From Terrabacter sp. Root85 (lineage in GTDB: Bacteria; Actinomycetota; Actinomycetes; Actinomycetales; Dermatophilaceae), in NCBI RefSeq assembly GCF_001429185.1, contig NZ_LMIW01000014.1:92164-156163 (forward strand): DNA of 64,000 nucleotides, in the 5' to 3' direction. This document shows positions 17,791 to 29,088 of the stretch, one piece after another. The notes beneath the pieces are model-generated. The model did no database searches and was not told the DNA's origin. It worked only from the letters and a program-made list of their open reading frames with translations. How positions within the stretch are numbered: position 1 is the first letter of the stretch; the number at the start of each line of letters is the position of its first letter. Both the position numbers and the translations under genes were made by a program.

Positions 17791-18621
17791 TCAGCCGGCC
17801 GACCGGGCCACGCGCAGCGCTTCCTCGAGGCTGTTCGCACCCTCGAGGCGGTAGGTCACCTCACCCGCCGAGGACGGGACGACCCAGACGAGAGTCGGCC
17901 CGGCGAGGCGCGGCGGCTCGGAGTGGGTGTCCCCGGTCCGGTCCACCCACTCGACGCGGTGCGGCGACCCGATCCACACCGCGTCGTGGTCGGCCACCCG
18001 GGTCGGGGTGACCGCGTCCCACACCGTCTTGAGGTAGCCCCACGACAACGACCCGACGAAGACGTCGAGACGGGTCGTGTCGGCGCCCGACCCCCACACC
18101 AGCTCGGCGACGCGACCGTCGTGCGTGACCGTGACGGACGTCGGTGGGCCGAGCGCCGTGGGCGTCCCGATGTCCGCGCCGATGACCTGCTCCGCCTGCC
18201 TCAGCGTCACGGGCGTCGCCGTGGCCCCTCCGGCGCTGCTACCCACCGCTCTGGACGCCGGCGATGTCGTCGTGGGAGTCGCGGGCGGTGCGGGCACCTC
18301 CCGCACCACGATGCCGCCGATGCGGAGCAGCTCGAGGACCGCCGCACGGACCGGCGGGACGAGAGCGAGCACGAGCACGACGACGGCGGCCGTCGCCCAG
18401 CCGAGCCGGCGCCTCATGACGCGCGTGGGACGTGCGGCGCTGGGGATCGTCGCCACCGCCTCGGGCGGCCGCACGGATGGCGGCTCGGGCGCCGGCGCGG
18501 CCCGCTGCACGGCGGCCAGGCGGGAGAGCACGAGCGTCGCGAGGTCCGGCCTGGGCGGCTCGGTCACGAGCGTGCGGCCGAGGGCGACGAGCTCGGCCTC
18601 GAGGTCGAGGTGGTCAGGCAT
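17791..18621 (-). CDS. Probable anti-sigma factor, single-pass membrane protein
   Basis: 276 residues. The cytoplasmic part (1-72) starts with a short helical stretch, LDLEAELVALGRTLVTEPPRPDLATLVLSRL, typical of anti-sigma N-termini but without the HxxxCxxC zinc motif. A membrane helix (about 74-92) and a large outside domain (TPVTLRQAEQVIGADIGTPTALG ... VWVVPSSAGEVTYRLEGANSLEEALRVA) follow. Its ATG overlaps the end of the ECF sigma gene by eight bases, which is the main reason for the call. Known anti-sigma families bind and hold their sigma factor at the membrane. The signal sensed here is unknown. Confidence 0.72.
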   Translation of the reverse strand: MPDHLDLEAELVALGRTLVTEPPRPDLATLVLSRLAAVQRAAPAPEPPSVRPPEAVATIPSAARPTRVMRRRLGWATAAVVVLVLALVPPVRAAVLELLRIGGIVVREVPAPPATPTTTSPASRAVGSSAGGATATPVTLRQAEQVIGADIGTPTALGPPTSVTVTHDGRVAELVWGSGADTTRLDVFVGSLSWGYLKTVWDAVTPTRVADHDAVWIGSPHRVEWVDRTGDTHSEPPRLAGPTLVWVVPSSAGEVTYRLEGANSLEEALRVARSAG

Positions 18622-19177
18622 CGGCCATCACCTCCCGGAGCGAGCGCAGGGCGCGGTGGAGCCGGGACTTGACCGTTCCCGGCGGGATGTCGAGCGTCCC
18701 GGCGGTCTCCGCCTCCGAGAGCTCGAGCAGGTAGCGGCACGTCACCACCTCGCGCAGGTCGTCGGGCAGACCCTCCACCGCCTCGACGAGCCCGGCTCCC
18801 TGGTCGCGTGAGACCGCTGCGTCGGCCGGGTCCGGGACGGGGTCCGTCGCCGTCCTCTCCGCGGCCACACGGAGCTCGCGCAGGGCGCGCCGTGACCGGC
18901 CGCGCTGGAGGTTGCGCGTCTCGTTGACGACGATCCGCAGCAGCCACGGACGGAAACCCGCGCCCTCGTGGAACCGCGGCAGGGCCTGGTATGCCTTCAC
19001 GAACGCCTCCTGCACGACGTCGTCGGCCTCGCTCCCGGCGCCGGAGAGCACCGCGAGCCGTTTGGCGATCGGGGCGTGCAGCGTGACGAGCACCGCGTAC
19101 GCCGATGCGTCCCCGGCGCGTACGCGAGCCAGTACCGCTGCCTCATCCGACGTGTCGATCGCTGCCTCCGTCCCCAC
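18614..19177 (-). CDS. ECF-type RNA polymerase sigma factor
   Basis: 187 residues with the GTG start at 19177. Region 2 reads SEADDVVQEAFVKAYQALPRFHEGAGFRPWLLRIVVNETRN, and region 4 reads LPDDLREVVTCRYLLELSEAETAGTLDIPPGTVKSRLHRALRSLRE. There is no region 3 and no C-terminal extension, as in classic ECF factors. The frame stays open upstream into the dnaE region, but a start there would overlap the dnaE promoter. No strong ribosome binding site was seen, so the start is tentative. It is translationally coupled to the anti-sigma gene. Confidence 0.9.
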   Translation of the reverse strand: MGTEAAIDTSDEAAVLARVRAGDASAYAVLVTLHAPIAKRLAVLSGAGSEADDVVQEAFVKAYQALPRFHEGAGFRPWLLRIVVNETRNLQRGRSRRALRELRVAAERTATDPVPDPADAAVSRDQGAGLVEAVEGLPDDLREVVTCRYLLELSEAETAGTLDIPPGTVKSRLHRALRSLREVMADA

Positions 19178-19302
19178 CGACGACCGTGCCTCGGCACCAT
19201 GGTGCCGTCCCGACGCCCCCTCAACACCGCTCGCGCCGGATCGGTTCGCGCGGACCGCGCGACACCCCAACCGACACGCCGAGGAGTGTCCTCGCGGAGG
19301 CT

Positions 19303-19316
19303 TAGACTCGTCCACG
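19303..19316 (+). promoter_or_regulatory. -10 box of dnaE, leaderless arrangement
   Basis: TAGACT at 19303-19308 ends eight bases before the dnaE ATG, with no Shine-Dalgarno sequence. This is the TANNNT spacing known for leaderless actinobacterial mRNAs. Confidence 0.65.
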
Positions 19317-22300
19317 ATGTCGACCGAAGCCGCCCCGCGCAACGACCAGAACTTCGTGCACCTCCACGTGCACACGGAGTACTCCATGCTCGACGGGGCG
19401 GCGCGTATCGGCGACCTCTTCAGCGAGGCGGCGCGGATGGGCATGCCGGCCCTCGCGACGACCGACCACGGCTACGTCTTCGGCGCCTACGAGTTCTGGA
19501 AGAAGGCGCAGGGCACCGGCGTCAAGCCGATCATCGGCGTCGAGGCCTACATCACGCCGGGCACGCACCGCACCGACCGCACCAAGGTCAGCTGGGGCGA
19601 CGGCGGTCGCGACGACATCTCGGGCAGCGGCGCCTACACCCACATGACGATGCTCGCCGAGAACAACCAGGGCATGCACAACCTCTTCCGGATGAGCTCC
19701 ATCGCGAGCCTCGACCAGGTCTACACCAAGTGGCCGCGCATCGACCGCGACCTCCTCTCGACCTACGGCAAGGGCCTCATCGTCACGACAGGCTGCCCGT
19801 CGAGCGAGATCCAGACGAAGCTGCGGTTCGGGATGTACGACGAGGCGCGCGAGGTCGCCGGCGAGCTGCGTGACATCTTCGGCAACGAGAACGTCTACGT
19901 CGAGCTGATGGACCACGGCCTCGACATCGAGCGCCGCACCCAGAAGGACCTCATCCGGCTCGCGCGCGACCTCAAGCTGCCGCTCCTGGCCACCAACGAC
20001 CTGCACTACACCCGCGCCGAGGACGCCAAGGCCCACGCCGCCCTGCTCTGCGTCCAGTCGGGCTCGACCTTGATGGACCCCAACCGGTTCAAGTTCGACG
20101 CCGACGACTTCTACCTCAAGTCCGCGCAGGAGATGCGCCACCTGTGGCGCGAGCTGCCCGAGGCGTGCGACAACACGCTGCTCATCGCCGAGCGTTGCGA
20201 GGTCTCCTTCACCGAGGGGGAGGGGCGCTTCATGCCGCGCTTCCCGGTGCCCGAGGGCGAGGACGAGACGTCGTGGTTCATCAAGGAGGTCGAGACCGGC
20301 CTGTCGCGCCGCTTCCCCGAGGGAGTGCCCGACTACGCCCGCAAGCAGGCGGCCTTCGAGGAGGACGTCATCGTCTCCAAGGGCTACCCGGGCTACTTCC
20401 TCGTCGTCGCCGACTTCATCAACTGGGCCAAGCGCAACGGCATCCGCGTCGGTCCCGGCCGAGGCTCGGGTGCCGGCTCGATGTGCGCCTACGCCATGGG
20501 CATCACCGACCTCGACCCGATCCCGCACGGCCTCATCTTCGAGCGGTTCCTCAACCCCGAGCGCATGTCGATGCCCGACTTCGACGTCGACTTCGACGAG
20601 CGCCGGCGTGGTGAGGTCATCCGCTACGTCACCGAGAAGTACGGCGAGGAGCGCGTCGCGCAGATCGTCACCTACGGCACGATCAAGGCCAAGCAGGCCC
20701 TCAAGGACGCGAGCCGCGTCCTCGGTCACCCGTTCGCGATGGGCGAGAAGCTCACCAAGGCGATGCCACCCGACGTCATGGGCAAGGGCATGCCGCTCGC
20801 CGACGTCTTCAAGCCCGACTCCAAGCGCTACAACGAGGCCGGCGACTTCCGCGTCGTCCACGACGAGGACCCCCAGGCGCAGGAGGTCGTCGCCACGGCG
20901 CTCGGCCTCGAGGGCCTGAAGCGCCAGTGGGGCGTGCACGCGGCCGGCGTCATCATGTCGAGCGAGCCGCTCGTCGACGTCATCCCGATCATGCGCCGCC
21001 TGCAGGACGGCCAGATCATCACGCAGTTCGACTACCCCAGCTGCGAGTCGCTGGGCCTGGTCAAGATGGACTTCCTCGGCCTGCGCAACCTGACGATCCT
21101 CGACGACGCCATCGAGAACATCAAGCTCAACCGCGACGAGGACATCGACCTCGACGAGCTGTCCAAGACCCTCGACGACCGCGCCACCTACGACCTGCTC
21201 GGTCGCGGCGACACCCTCGGCGTCTTCCAGCTCGACGGCGGCGGCATGCGCTCGCTGCTGCGCCTCATGCAGCCCGACAACTTCGAGGACATCTCGGCGG
21301 CCCTCGCGCTGTACCGGCCGGGGCCGATGGGTGTCAACGCCCACACGAACTTCGCGCTGCGCAAGAACGGCAAGCAGGAGGTCGTCCCGCTCGACCCCCA
21401 GCTCAAGGGCAAGCTCCAGCAGGAGATGATCGACGCCCTCGACCCGATCCTCGGGATGACCTACGGCCTGGTCATCTACCAGGAGCAGGTCATGGAGATC
21501 GCCCAGAAGCTCGCCGGCTACACGCTCGGCAACGCCGACCTGCTCCGCCGCGCGATGGGCAAGAAGAAGAAGGAGGTCCTCGACGCCGAGTACGTCCCCT
21601 TCTCGGAGGGCATGAAGTCGCAGGGCTTCAACGAGGCCTCCATCGCGGCGCTGTGGGGCGTCCTCGTCCCCTTCTCGGACTACGCGTTCAACAAGGCGCA
21701 CACGGCGGCATACGGCCTCGTGTCGTACTGGACGGGCTACCTCAAGGCCAACTACCCGGCCGAGTACATGGCGGCCCTGCTGACGAGCGTGCGCGACGAC
21801 AAGGACAAGTCGGCGCTCTACCTCAACGAGTGCCGGCACATGGGCATCAAGGTGCTGCCGCCCGACGTCAACGAGTCGATCGCCAACTTCGCGGCCGTCG
21901 GCACCGACATCCGCTTCGGTCTCGCCGCGATCCGCAACGTCGGCCTGCCTGTCGTCCAGGCGATCATCAGGGCCCGCGAGGAGAAGGGGTCCTTCGCCGC
22001 GTTCAAGGACTTCCTCTCGAAGGTGCCGGCCGTCGTCTGCAACAAGCGCACCATCGAGTCGCTCATCAAGGGCGGCGCGTTCGACTCGCTCGGCGAGAGC
22101 CGGCGCGGCATGGTCGAGGTCCACGAGCGCTACATCGACGCGCTCGTCGAGGTCAAGAAGCAGGAGGCCATCGGCCAGGAGAGCCTCTTCGGCAGCTTCG
22201 GCGACGACGACGACGCCGGCGCCTCCGACGGCCCGGGGGCCTTCGACGGGCTGCCGCCCGTGCCGACGCTCGAGTGGGACAAGGCCAGCCTGCTCTCCTT

Positions 22301-22910
22301 CGAGCGCGAGATGCTCGGCCTCTACGTCAGCGACCACCCGCTCTTCGGCATCGAGCACATCCTCGCCACGCATGCCGACACCTCGATCGCCTCGCTCATG
22401 GGCGACGACCCCAAGGCCGACGGCACGCCCGTCACCGTCGCCGGGCTCATCACGAGCCTCCAGCTCAAGCGCACGAAGAAGGGCGACCTCTGGGCCATCG
22501 CGACCGTCGAGGACCTCGACGGCGCCATCGAGTGCCTCTTCTTCCCCTCGGCCTACATGACGTACTCGACGATGCTCGCCCAGGACACCGTCTGCGCGGT
22601 CAAGGGCCGCATCAGTGCCCGCGACGACTCGATCTCGATCTTCGCCCAGGAGCTGACGATCCCCGACATCAAGGAGGGACCGCGCGGGCCGGTCGTCCTG
22701 ACCCTCCCACTCGGTCGGGCCACCCCCGCCGTGGCCGAGAGCCTCAAACGCGTCCTGGGGGAGCACCCCGGCGCGACCGAGGTCCAGGTCAAGCTGACCC
22801 AGCCCGGGCGCTCGGTGCTCATGTCGCTCGACGACTCGCTCCGGGTCAACGCCACCTCGGCGCTCTTCGGCGACCTCAAGGCCCTGCTCGGTCCGGCCTG
22901 CCTCAGCTGA
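19317..22910 (+). CDS. dnaE: DnaE, DNA polymerase III alpha subunit
   Basis: Replicative polymerase catalytic subunit, 1197 residues, the usual length for actinobacterial DnaE1. The PHP domain begins with VHLHVHTEYSMLDGAARI. The polymerase core carries GPGRGSGAGSMCAYAMGI and the active-site aspartates in MPDFDVDFDERRRGEVI, then YQEQVMEIAQKLAGYTLGNADLLRRAMGKKKKE. The fingers/helix-hairpin-helix region (FKDFLSKVP ... CNKRTIESLIKGGAFDSLG) and the OB fold (TPVTVAGLITSLQLKRTKKGDLWAIATVEDLDG) complete it. ATG at 19317 follows TAGACT. A much longer in-frame opening upstream overlaps the divergent sigma gene and is rejected. Its stop and the next ATG share one base. Confidence 0.97.
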   Translation: MSTEAAPRNDQNFVHLHVHTEYSMLDGAARIGDLFSEAARMGMPALATTDHGYVFGAYEFWKKAQGTGVKPIIGVEAYITPGTHRTDRTKVSWGDGGRDDISGSGAYTHMTMLAENNQGMHNLFRMSSIASLDQVYTKWPRIDRDLLSTYGKGLIVTTGCPSSEIQTKLRFGMYDEAREVAGELRDIFGNENVYVELMDHGLDIERRTQKDLIRLARDLKLPLLATNDLHYTRAEDAKAHAALLCVQSGSTLMDPNRFKFDADDFYLKSAQEMRHLWRELPEACDNTLLIAERCEVSFTEGEGRFMPRFPVPEGEDETSWFIKEVETGLSRRFPEGVPDYARKQAAFEEDVIVSKGYPGYFLVVADFINWAKRNGIRVGPGRGSGAGSMCAYAMGITDLDPIPHGLIFERFLNPERMSMPDFDVDFDERRRGEVIRYVTEKYGEERVAQIVTYGTIKAKQALKDASRVLGHPFAMGEKLTKAMPPDVMGKGMPLADVFKPDSKRYNEAGDFRVVHDEDPQAQEVVATALGLEGLKRQWGVHAAGVIMSSEPLVDVIPIMRRLQDGQIITQFDYPSCESLGLVKMDFLGLRNLTILDDAIENIKLNRDEDIDLDELSKTLDDRATYDLLGRGDTLGVFQLDGGGMRSLLRLMQPDNFEDISAALALYRPGPMGVNAHTNFALRKNGKQEVVPLDPQLKGKLQQEMIDALDPILGMTYGLVIYQEQVMEIAQKLAGYTLGNADLLRRAMGKKKKEVLDAEYVPFSEGMKSQGFNEASIAALWGVLVPFSDYAFNKAHTAAYGLVSYWTGYLKANYPAEYMAALLTSVRDDKDKSALYLNECRHMGIKVLPPDVNESIANFAAVGTDIRFGLAAIRNVGLPVVQAIIRAREEKGSFAAFKDFLSKVPAVVCNKRTIESLIKGGAFDSLGESRRGMVEVHERYIDALVEVKKQEAIGQESLFGSFGDDDDAGASDGPGAFDGLPPVPTLEWDKASLLSFEREMLGLYVSDHPLFGIEHILATHADTSIASLMGDDPKADGTPVTVAGLITSLQLKRTKKGDLWAIATVEDLDGAIECLFFPSAYMTYSTMLAQDTVCAVKGRISARDDSISIFAQELTIPDIKEGPRGPVVLTLPLGRATPAVAESLKRVLGEHPGATEVQVKLTQPGRSVLMSLDDSLRVNATSALFGDLKALLGPACLS

Positions 22911-24025
22911 TGCGCGAGGCGGACCGCCGGCGGCTGCGTCGGGCGCGGATGGCCGCGCTCCTCCTGTCGCCCCCGCTCGGTAGCGACGGTCCGGTGTCGG
23001 CGCTCGCCGTCGCCCGGGAGCTCGGCGCCCTGCAGGCCCAGGACTACGGCAGCGGTGTGTGGTCCCTCGGGGTGCGCTCGGGACTGACGCTCGAGCAGGT
23101 CGAGCAGGCTGTCGTCGACCGTGAGGTCGTGCGCACGTGGCCGATGCGCGGCACGATCCACTGGGTCCCGGCCGAGGACGCCCGGTGGATGTGCGAGCTG
23201 CTCGCGGCGCCCCGCAGCACGACGCTCGCCACGCGCTTCGCCCAGCTCGGCATCACCGAGGCCGATGTCGAGCTGTCCGGACGACTCTTCGAGCAGCACC
23301 TCCGTGAGCCCATGAGCCGTCCCGACGTCGCCGCCCTCCTCGTCGATCACGGCATCGACCCCACCGACCAGCGCAACTACCACCTCATCGGGCACCACTG
23401 CATGAGCGGACTCATCTGCCAGGGGCCGGTCATCGGCAAGCAGCCGAGCTTTGTCCTCATCGACTCGTGGGTTCCTTACTCCCGCAAGCCGTCCCGCGAG
23501 GAAGGGCTCGCGACGGTGGCCGAGCGCTACGTCCGCAGCCACGGTCCCGTCACCGAGAAGGACCTCGCCGGCTGGCTGCTCAAGCCGCTCGGTCTCACGC
23601 GCGAGGCGCTCGCGTTGGTCGGTGACCGCATCGTGAGCGAGGTGCTCGACGGGCAGAGGTGGCTCACCCACGTGGACGCGCGCCCGGTCCCCGAGGGTCC
23701 TGGCGGCGTGCACCTGCTGCCCCAGTGGGACGAGTTCCTCCTCGGCTACAAGTCGCGCGACGTGACCCTGCCGCCCGAGCACTTCGTCAAGGTCGTGCCC
23801 GGCCGCAACATGGTCTTCAAGCCGACGCTCGTCGTCGACGGCGAGGTCGCCGGCACCTGGCGGCGCGTCCAGAAGCGCGAGCACGTGCTCGTCGAGGTCT
23901 CCCCGTTCGCCGACCTGTCGGCCCGCCGGTGGCGCGAGGTCGACGCAGCGGCCGCCGCCTACGGCACGTTCCTCGGCACCGAGGCCGAGGTCGTACGCGT
24001 CGGGCCGGCCGACAGGACCGCCTGA
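22910..24025 (+). CDS. Winged-helix DNA-binding family protein (PF06224, YcaQ/AlkX-like)
   Basis: 371 residues. The sequence AVARELGALQAQDYGSGVWSLGVRSG, then MRGTIHWVPAEDARWMCELL, and late LLPQWDEFLLGYKSRDVTLPPEH and PTLVVDGEVAGTWRR are typical of the HTH_42 superfamily. Some members of that family (AlkX/YcaQ) are DNA glycosylases for crosslinks. Actinobacterial relatives are mostly uncharacterised, so I do not assign an activity. The ATG shares one base with the dnaE stop (TGATG), so it is translated with the polymerase gene. Confidence 0.82.
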   Translation: MREADRRRLRRARMAALLLSPPLGSDGPVSALAVARELGALQAQDYGSGVWSLGVRSGLTLEQVEQAVVDREVVRTWPMRGTIHWVPAEDARWMCELLAAPRSTTLATRFAQLGITEADVELSGRLFEQHLREPMSRPDVAALLVDHGIDPTDQRNYHLIGHHCMSGLICQGPVIGKQPSFVLIDSWVPYSRKPSREEGLATVAERYVRSHGPVTEKDLAGWLLKPLGLTREALALVGDRIVSEVLDGQRWLTHVDARPVPEGPGGVHLLPQWDEFLLGYKSRDVTLPPEHFVKVVPGRNMVFKPTLVVDGEVAGTWRRVQKREHVLVEVSPFADLSARRWREVDAAAAAYGTFLGTEAEVVRVGPADRTA

Positions 24026-24026
24026 C

Positions 24027-24989
24027 GTGGCGCGGGGGCCGGTTCCACCCTCCCCGCTGCCGCCGCGTCACGGCGTCGACGCCCAGCGCTTCCGGATGCC
24101 GCAGTCGGGGCCTTGGGGGTCGCTGCGCGACCACCTCGTCGAGCGGCTTGCACCGGGACTCACGGCCGACGAGGTCGACCGGATGCTCGGGGCGGGGGAG
24201 TTCGTCGACGCCTCGGGAGCGCCGGTGCCCGCGGACGCCCCGTTCGTGCCGCAGTCGGCCGTCTGGGCGCACCGCGACCTACCGGTCGAGGTGGTGCATC
24301 CGGAGGAGCTCGTCGTGCTGCACCGCGACGAGCGCATCGTCGTCGTCGACAAGCCGCACGACATGGCGACGATGCCCCGCGGCCGGCACGTCGTGCAGAG
24401 CGCCCTGGCCCGGGCCCGCGTCCTGACCGGCGAGCACCGGCTCGCCCCGGCCCACCGCCTCGACCGGCCGACGGCAGGTGTCCTGATGTTCACGACGGAA
24501 CAGCGGTGGCGCGGCGCGTACCAACGCGTCTTCGCCGAGTCGCTCGCGCACAAGGAGTACCTCGCGGTCGCACCCGTCCGTGAGGGGCTCGTCCTGCCCC
24601 TCGTCCGGCGCACGCGCCTCGTCAAGGAGCACGGCACGCATCAGGCCCACGAGGTCGAGGGCGCCGAGCCCAACGCCGAGACGCTCGTCGAGCTGGTCGA
24701 CACGGCGTCCGGTGCCGGGCGGGCGGGGGAGGACCTCGGGCTCTACCGCCTGACGCCCCGCACCGGGCGCACGCACCAGCTGCGCTGCCAGCTCCAGGGC
24801 CTCGGCGTCCCCATCGTCGACGATCCGCTCTACCCCGTCGAGCGAGACGTGCCGGTGGGCGACTTCAGCTCCCCGCTGCAGCTGCTCGCCGCCGTGCTGG
24901 CCTTCGACGACCCCGTCGACGGCACACCCCGCCGGTTCGTCACGCGGCGCCGGCTGGCCCGCTGGCCCGGCTCGTGGCCCGCCTGCTGA
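24027..24989 (+). CDS. RluA-family pseudouridine synthase
   Basis: 320 residues. The first 100 residues hold a degenerate N-terminal part (LRDHLVERLAPGLTADEVDRMLGAGEFVD) and the catalytic domain opens with IVVVDKPHDMATMPRG. The catalytic aspartate is in APAHRLDRPTAGVLMF, and the late motif is TPRTGRTHQLRCQLQGLGVPIVDDPLYP. It differs from the lspA-linked synthase in lacking a clear S4 domain. The RNA target is unknown. GTG at 24027 follows the previous stop by one base, so it continues the dnaE transcription unit. Confidence 0.88.
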   Translation: MARGPVPPSPLPPRHGVDAQRFRMPQSGPWGSLRDHLVERLAPGLTADEVDRMLGAGEFVDASGAPVPADAPFVPQSAVWAHRDLPVEVVHPEELVVLHRDERIVVVDKPHDMATMPRGRHVVQSALARARVLTGEHRLAPAHRLDRPTAGVLMFTTEQRWRGAYQRVFAESLAHKEYLAVAPVREGLVLPLVRRTRLVKEHGTHQAHEVEGAEPNAETLVELVDTASGAGRAGEDLGLYRLTPRTGRTHQLRCQLQGLGVPIVDDPLYPVERDVPVGDFSSPLQLLAAVLAFDDPVDGTPRRFVTRRRLARWPGSWPAC

Positions 24990-25122
24990 GCCCCGCGACG
25001 GGCCGGCCGCGATGTCACCGGGCGTTCAGCAACCGGTGGTCATCTCGACGCGCGAGACGGACCGCCCCGGTCTAGGGTGACCCGCAGACCGCGCGGAAGA
25101 GCCGGTCCCAGGGAGGAAATCC

Positions 25123-28548
<3,426 letters not shown>

Positions 28549-28563
28549 CCGACGCAGGGACGC

Positions 28564-28593
28564 ACGGCCCGGGATCGACCGATCCCGGGCCGT
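28564..28593 (+). terminator. Terminator hairpin after the nuclease gene
   Basis: ACGGCCCGGGATCG (28564-28577) and CGATCCCGGGCCGT (28580-28593) are perfect complements. In RNA the central bases would form the loop, leaving about 12 bp of very GC-rich stem, followed by TTCGTCG. Confidence 0.8.
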
Positions 28594-28645
28594 TCGTCGC
28601 GTCCGGAGGGGCCGTTCCCGGCCGGCCGGCCGCTACCGTGACGCC

Positions 28646-29062
28646 ATGAGGCGAGCACTGTTCGTGCGGGTCAACCGGGTCGTCAACGTCGTCGTCAGGC
28701 GTCTCGGGCTGCGCCGCTTCCGAGGTGGTGACCTGCTCCTGCTGACGACGACCGGGCGACGGAGCGGGCAGCGCCGCACGACGCCGCTCCTGCACCTCGC
28801 CCGGGACGGGGGATGGCTGGTCGTGGCCTCCAACGGCGGCGCCGACTGGGAGCCGGGCTGGTGGCTCAACCTCCGCGCCGGGGCCCCGGGCACGGTGGAG
28901 GTCGACGGCCGAGCGGTGCCGGTGCGCGGCGAGGAGGTCACCGGGCCCGAGCGTGAGCAGCTCTGGGGCGAGCTCACCGAGAGGGTCTTCGACTTCGACT
29001 CCTACCAGGCGAAGGTGAGCCGACGGATCGCCGTCGTCAGGCTGACGCCCACCTCCGGCTGA
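28646..29062 (+). CDS. DDN-family (F420-type) nitroreductase-fold protein
   Basis: 138 residues of the deazaflavin-dependent nitroreductase family: FRGGDLLLLTTTGRRSGQRRTTPLLHL, then GGWLVVASNGGADWEPGWWLNLRAGAPGTVEVDGR and a short C-terminal half. Family members bind F420 and reduce varied substrates, but the substrate here cannot be told. ATG at 28646 lies six bases after TACCGT (28634-28639), without a ribosome binding site, so a leaderless transcript is likely. An in-frame start upstream at 28526 would overlap the nuclease gene end and its terminator. Confidence 0.88.
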   Translation: MRRALFVRVNRVVNVVVRRLGLRRFRGGDLLLLTTTGRRSGQRRTTPLLHLARDGGWLVVASNGGADWEPGWWLNLRAGAPGTVEVDGRAVPVRGEEVTGPEREQLWGELTERVFDFDSYQAKVSRRIAVVRLTPTSG

Positions 29063-29088
29063 CCGGGCTCGCAACCTAGACTGCCCGG

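Noticed and set aside
19302..22766. A 1154-codon open frame on the minus strand opposite dnaE
   Set aside because: High GC keeps antisense frames open. Its composition is a mirror of dnaE codons (Glu/Asp/Val/Arg runs), it has no recognisable domain, and dnaE is certain.
24990..25122. Short gap checked for tRNA or small RNA
   Set aside because: No cloverleaf and no T-psi-C-like sequence; only a TAGGGT box (about 25073) and the GGGAGGAAAT ribosome binding site of the nuclease.
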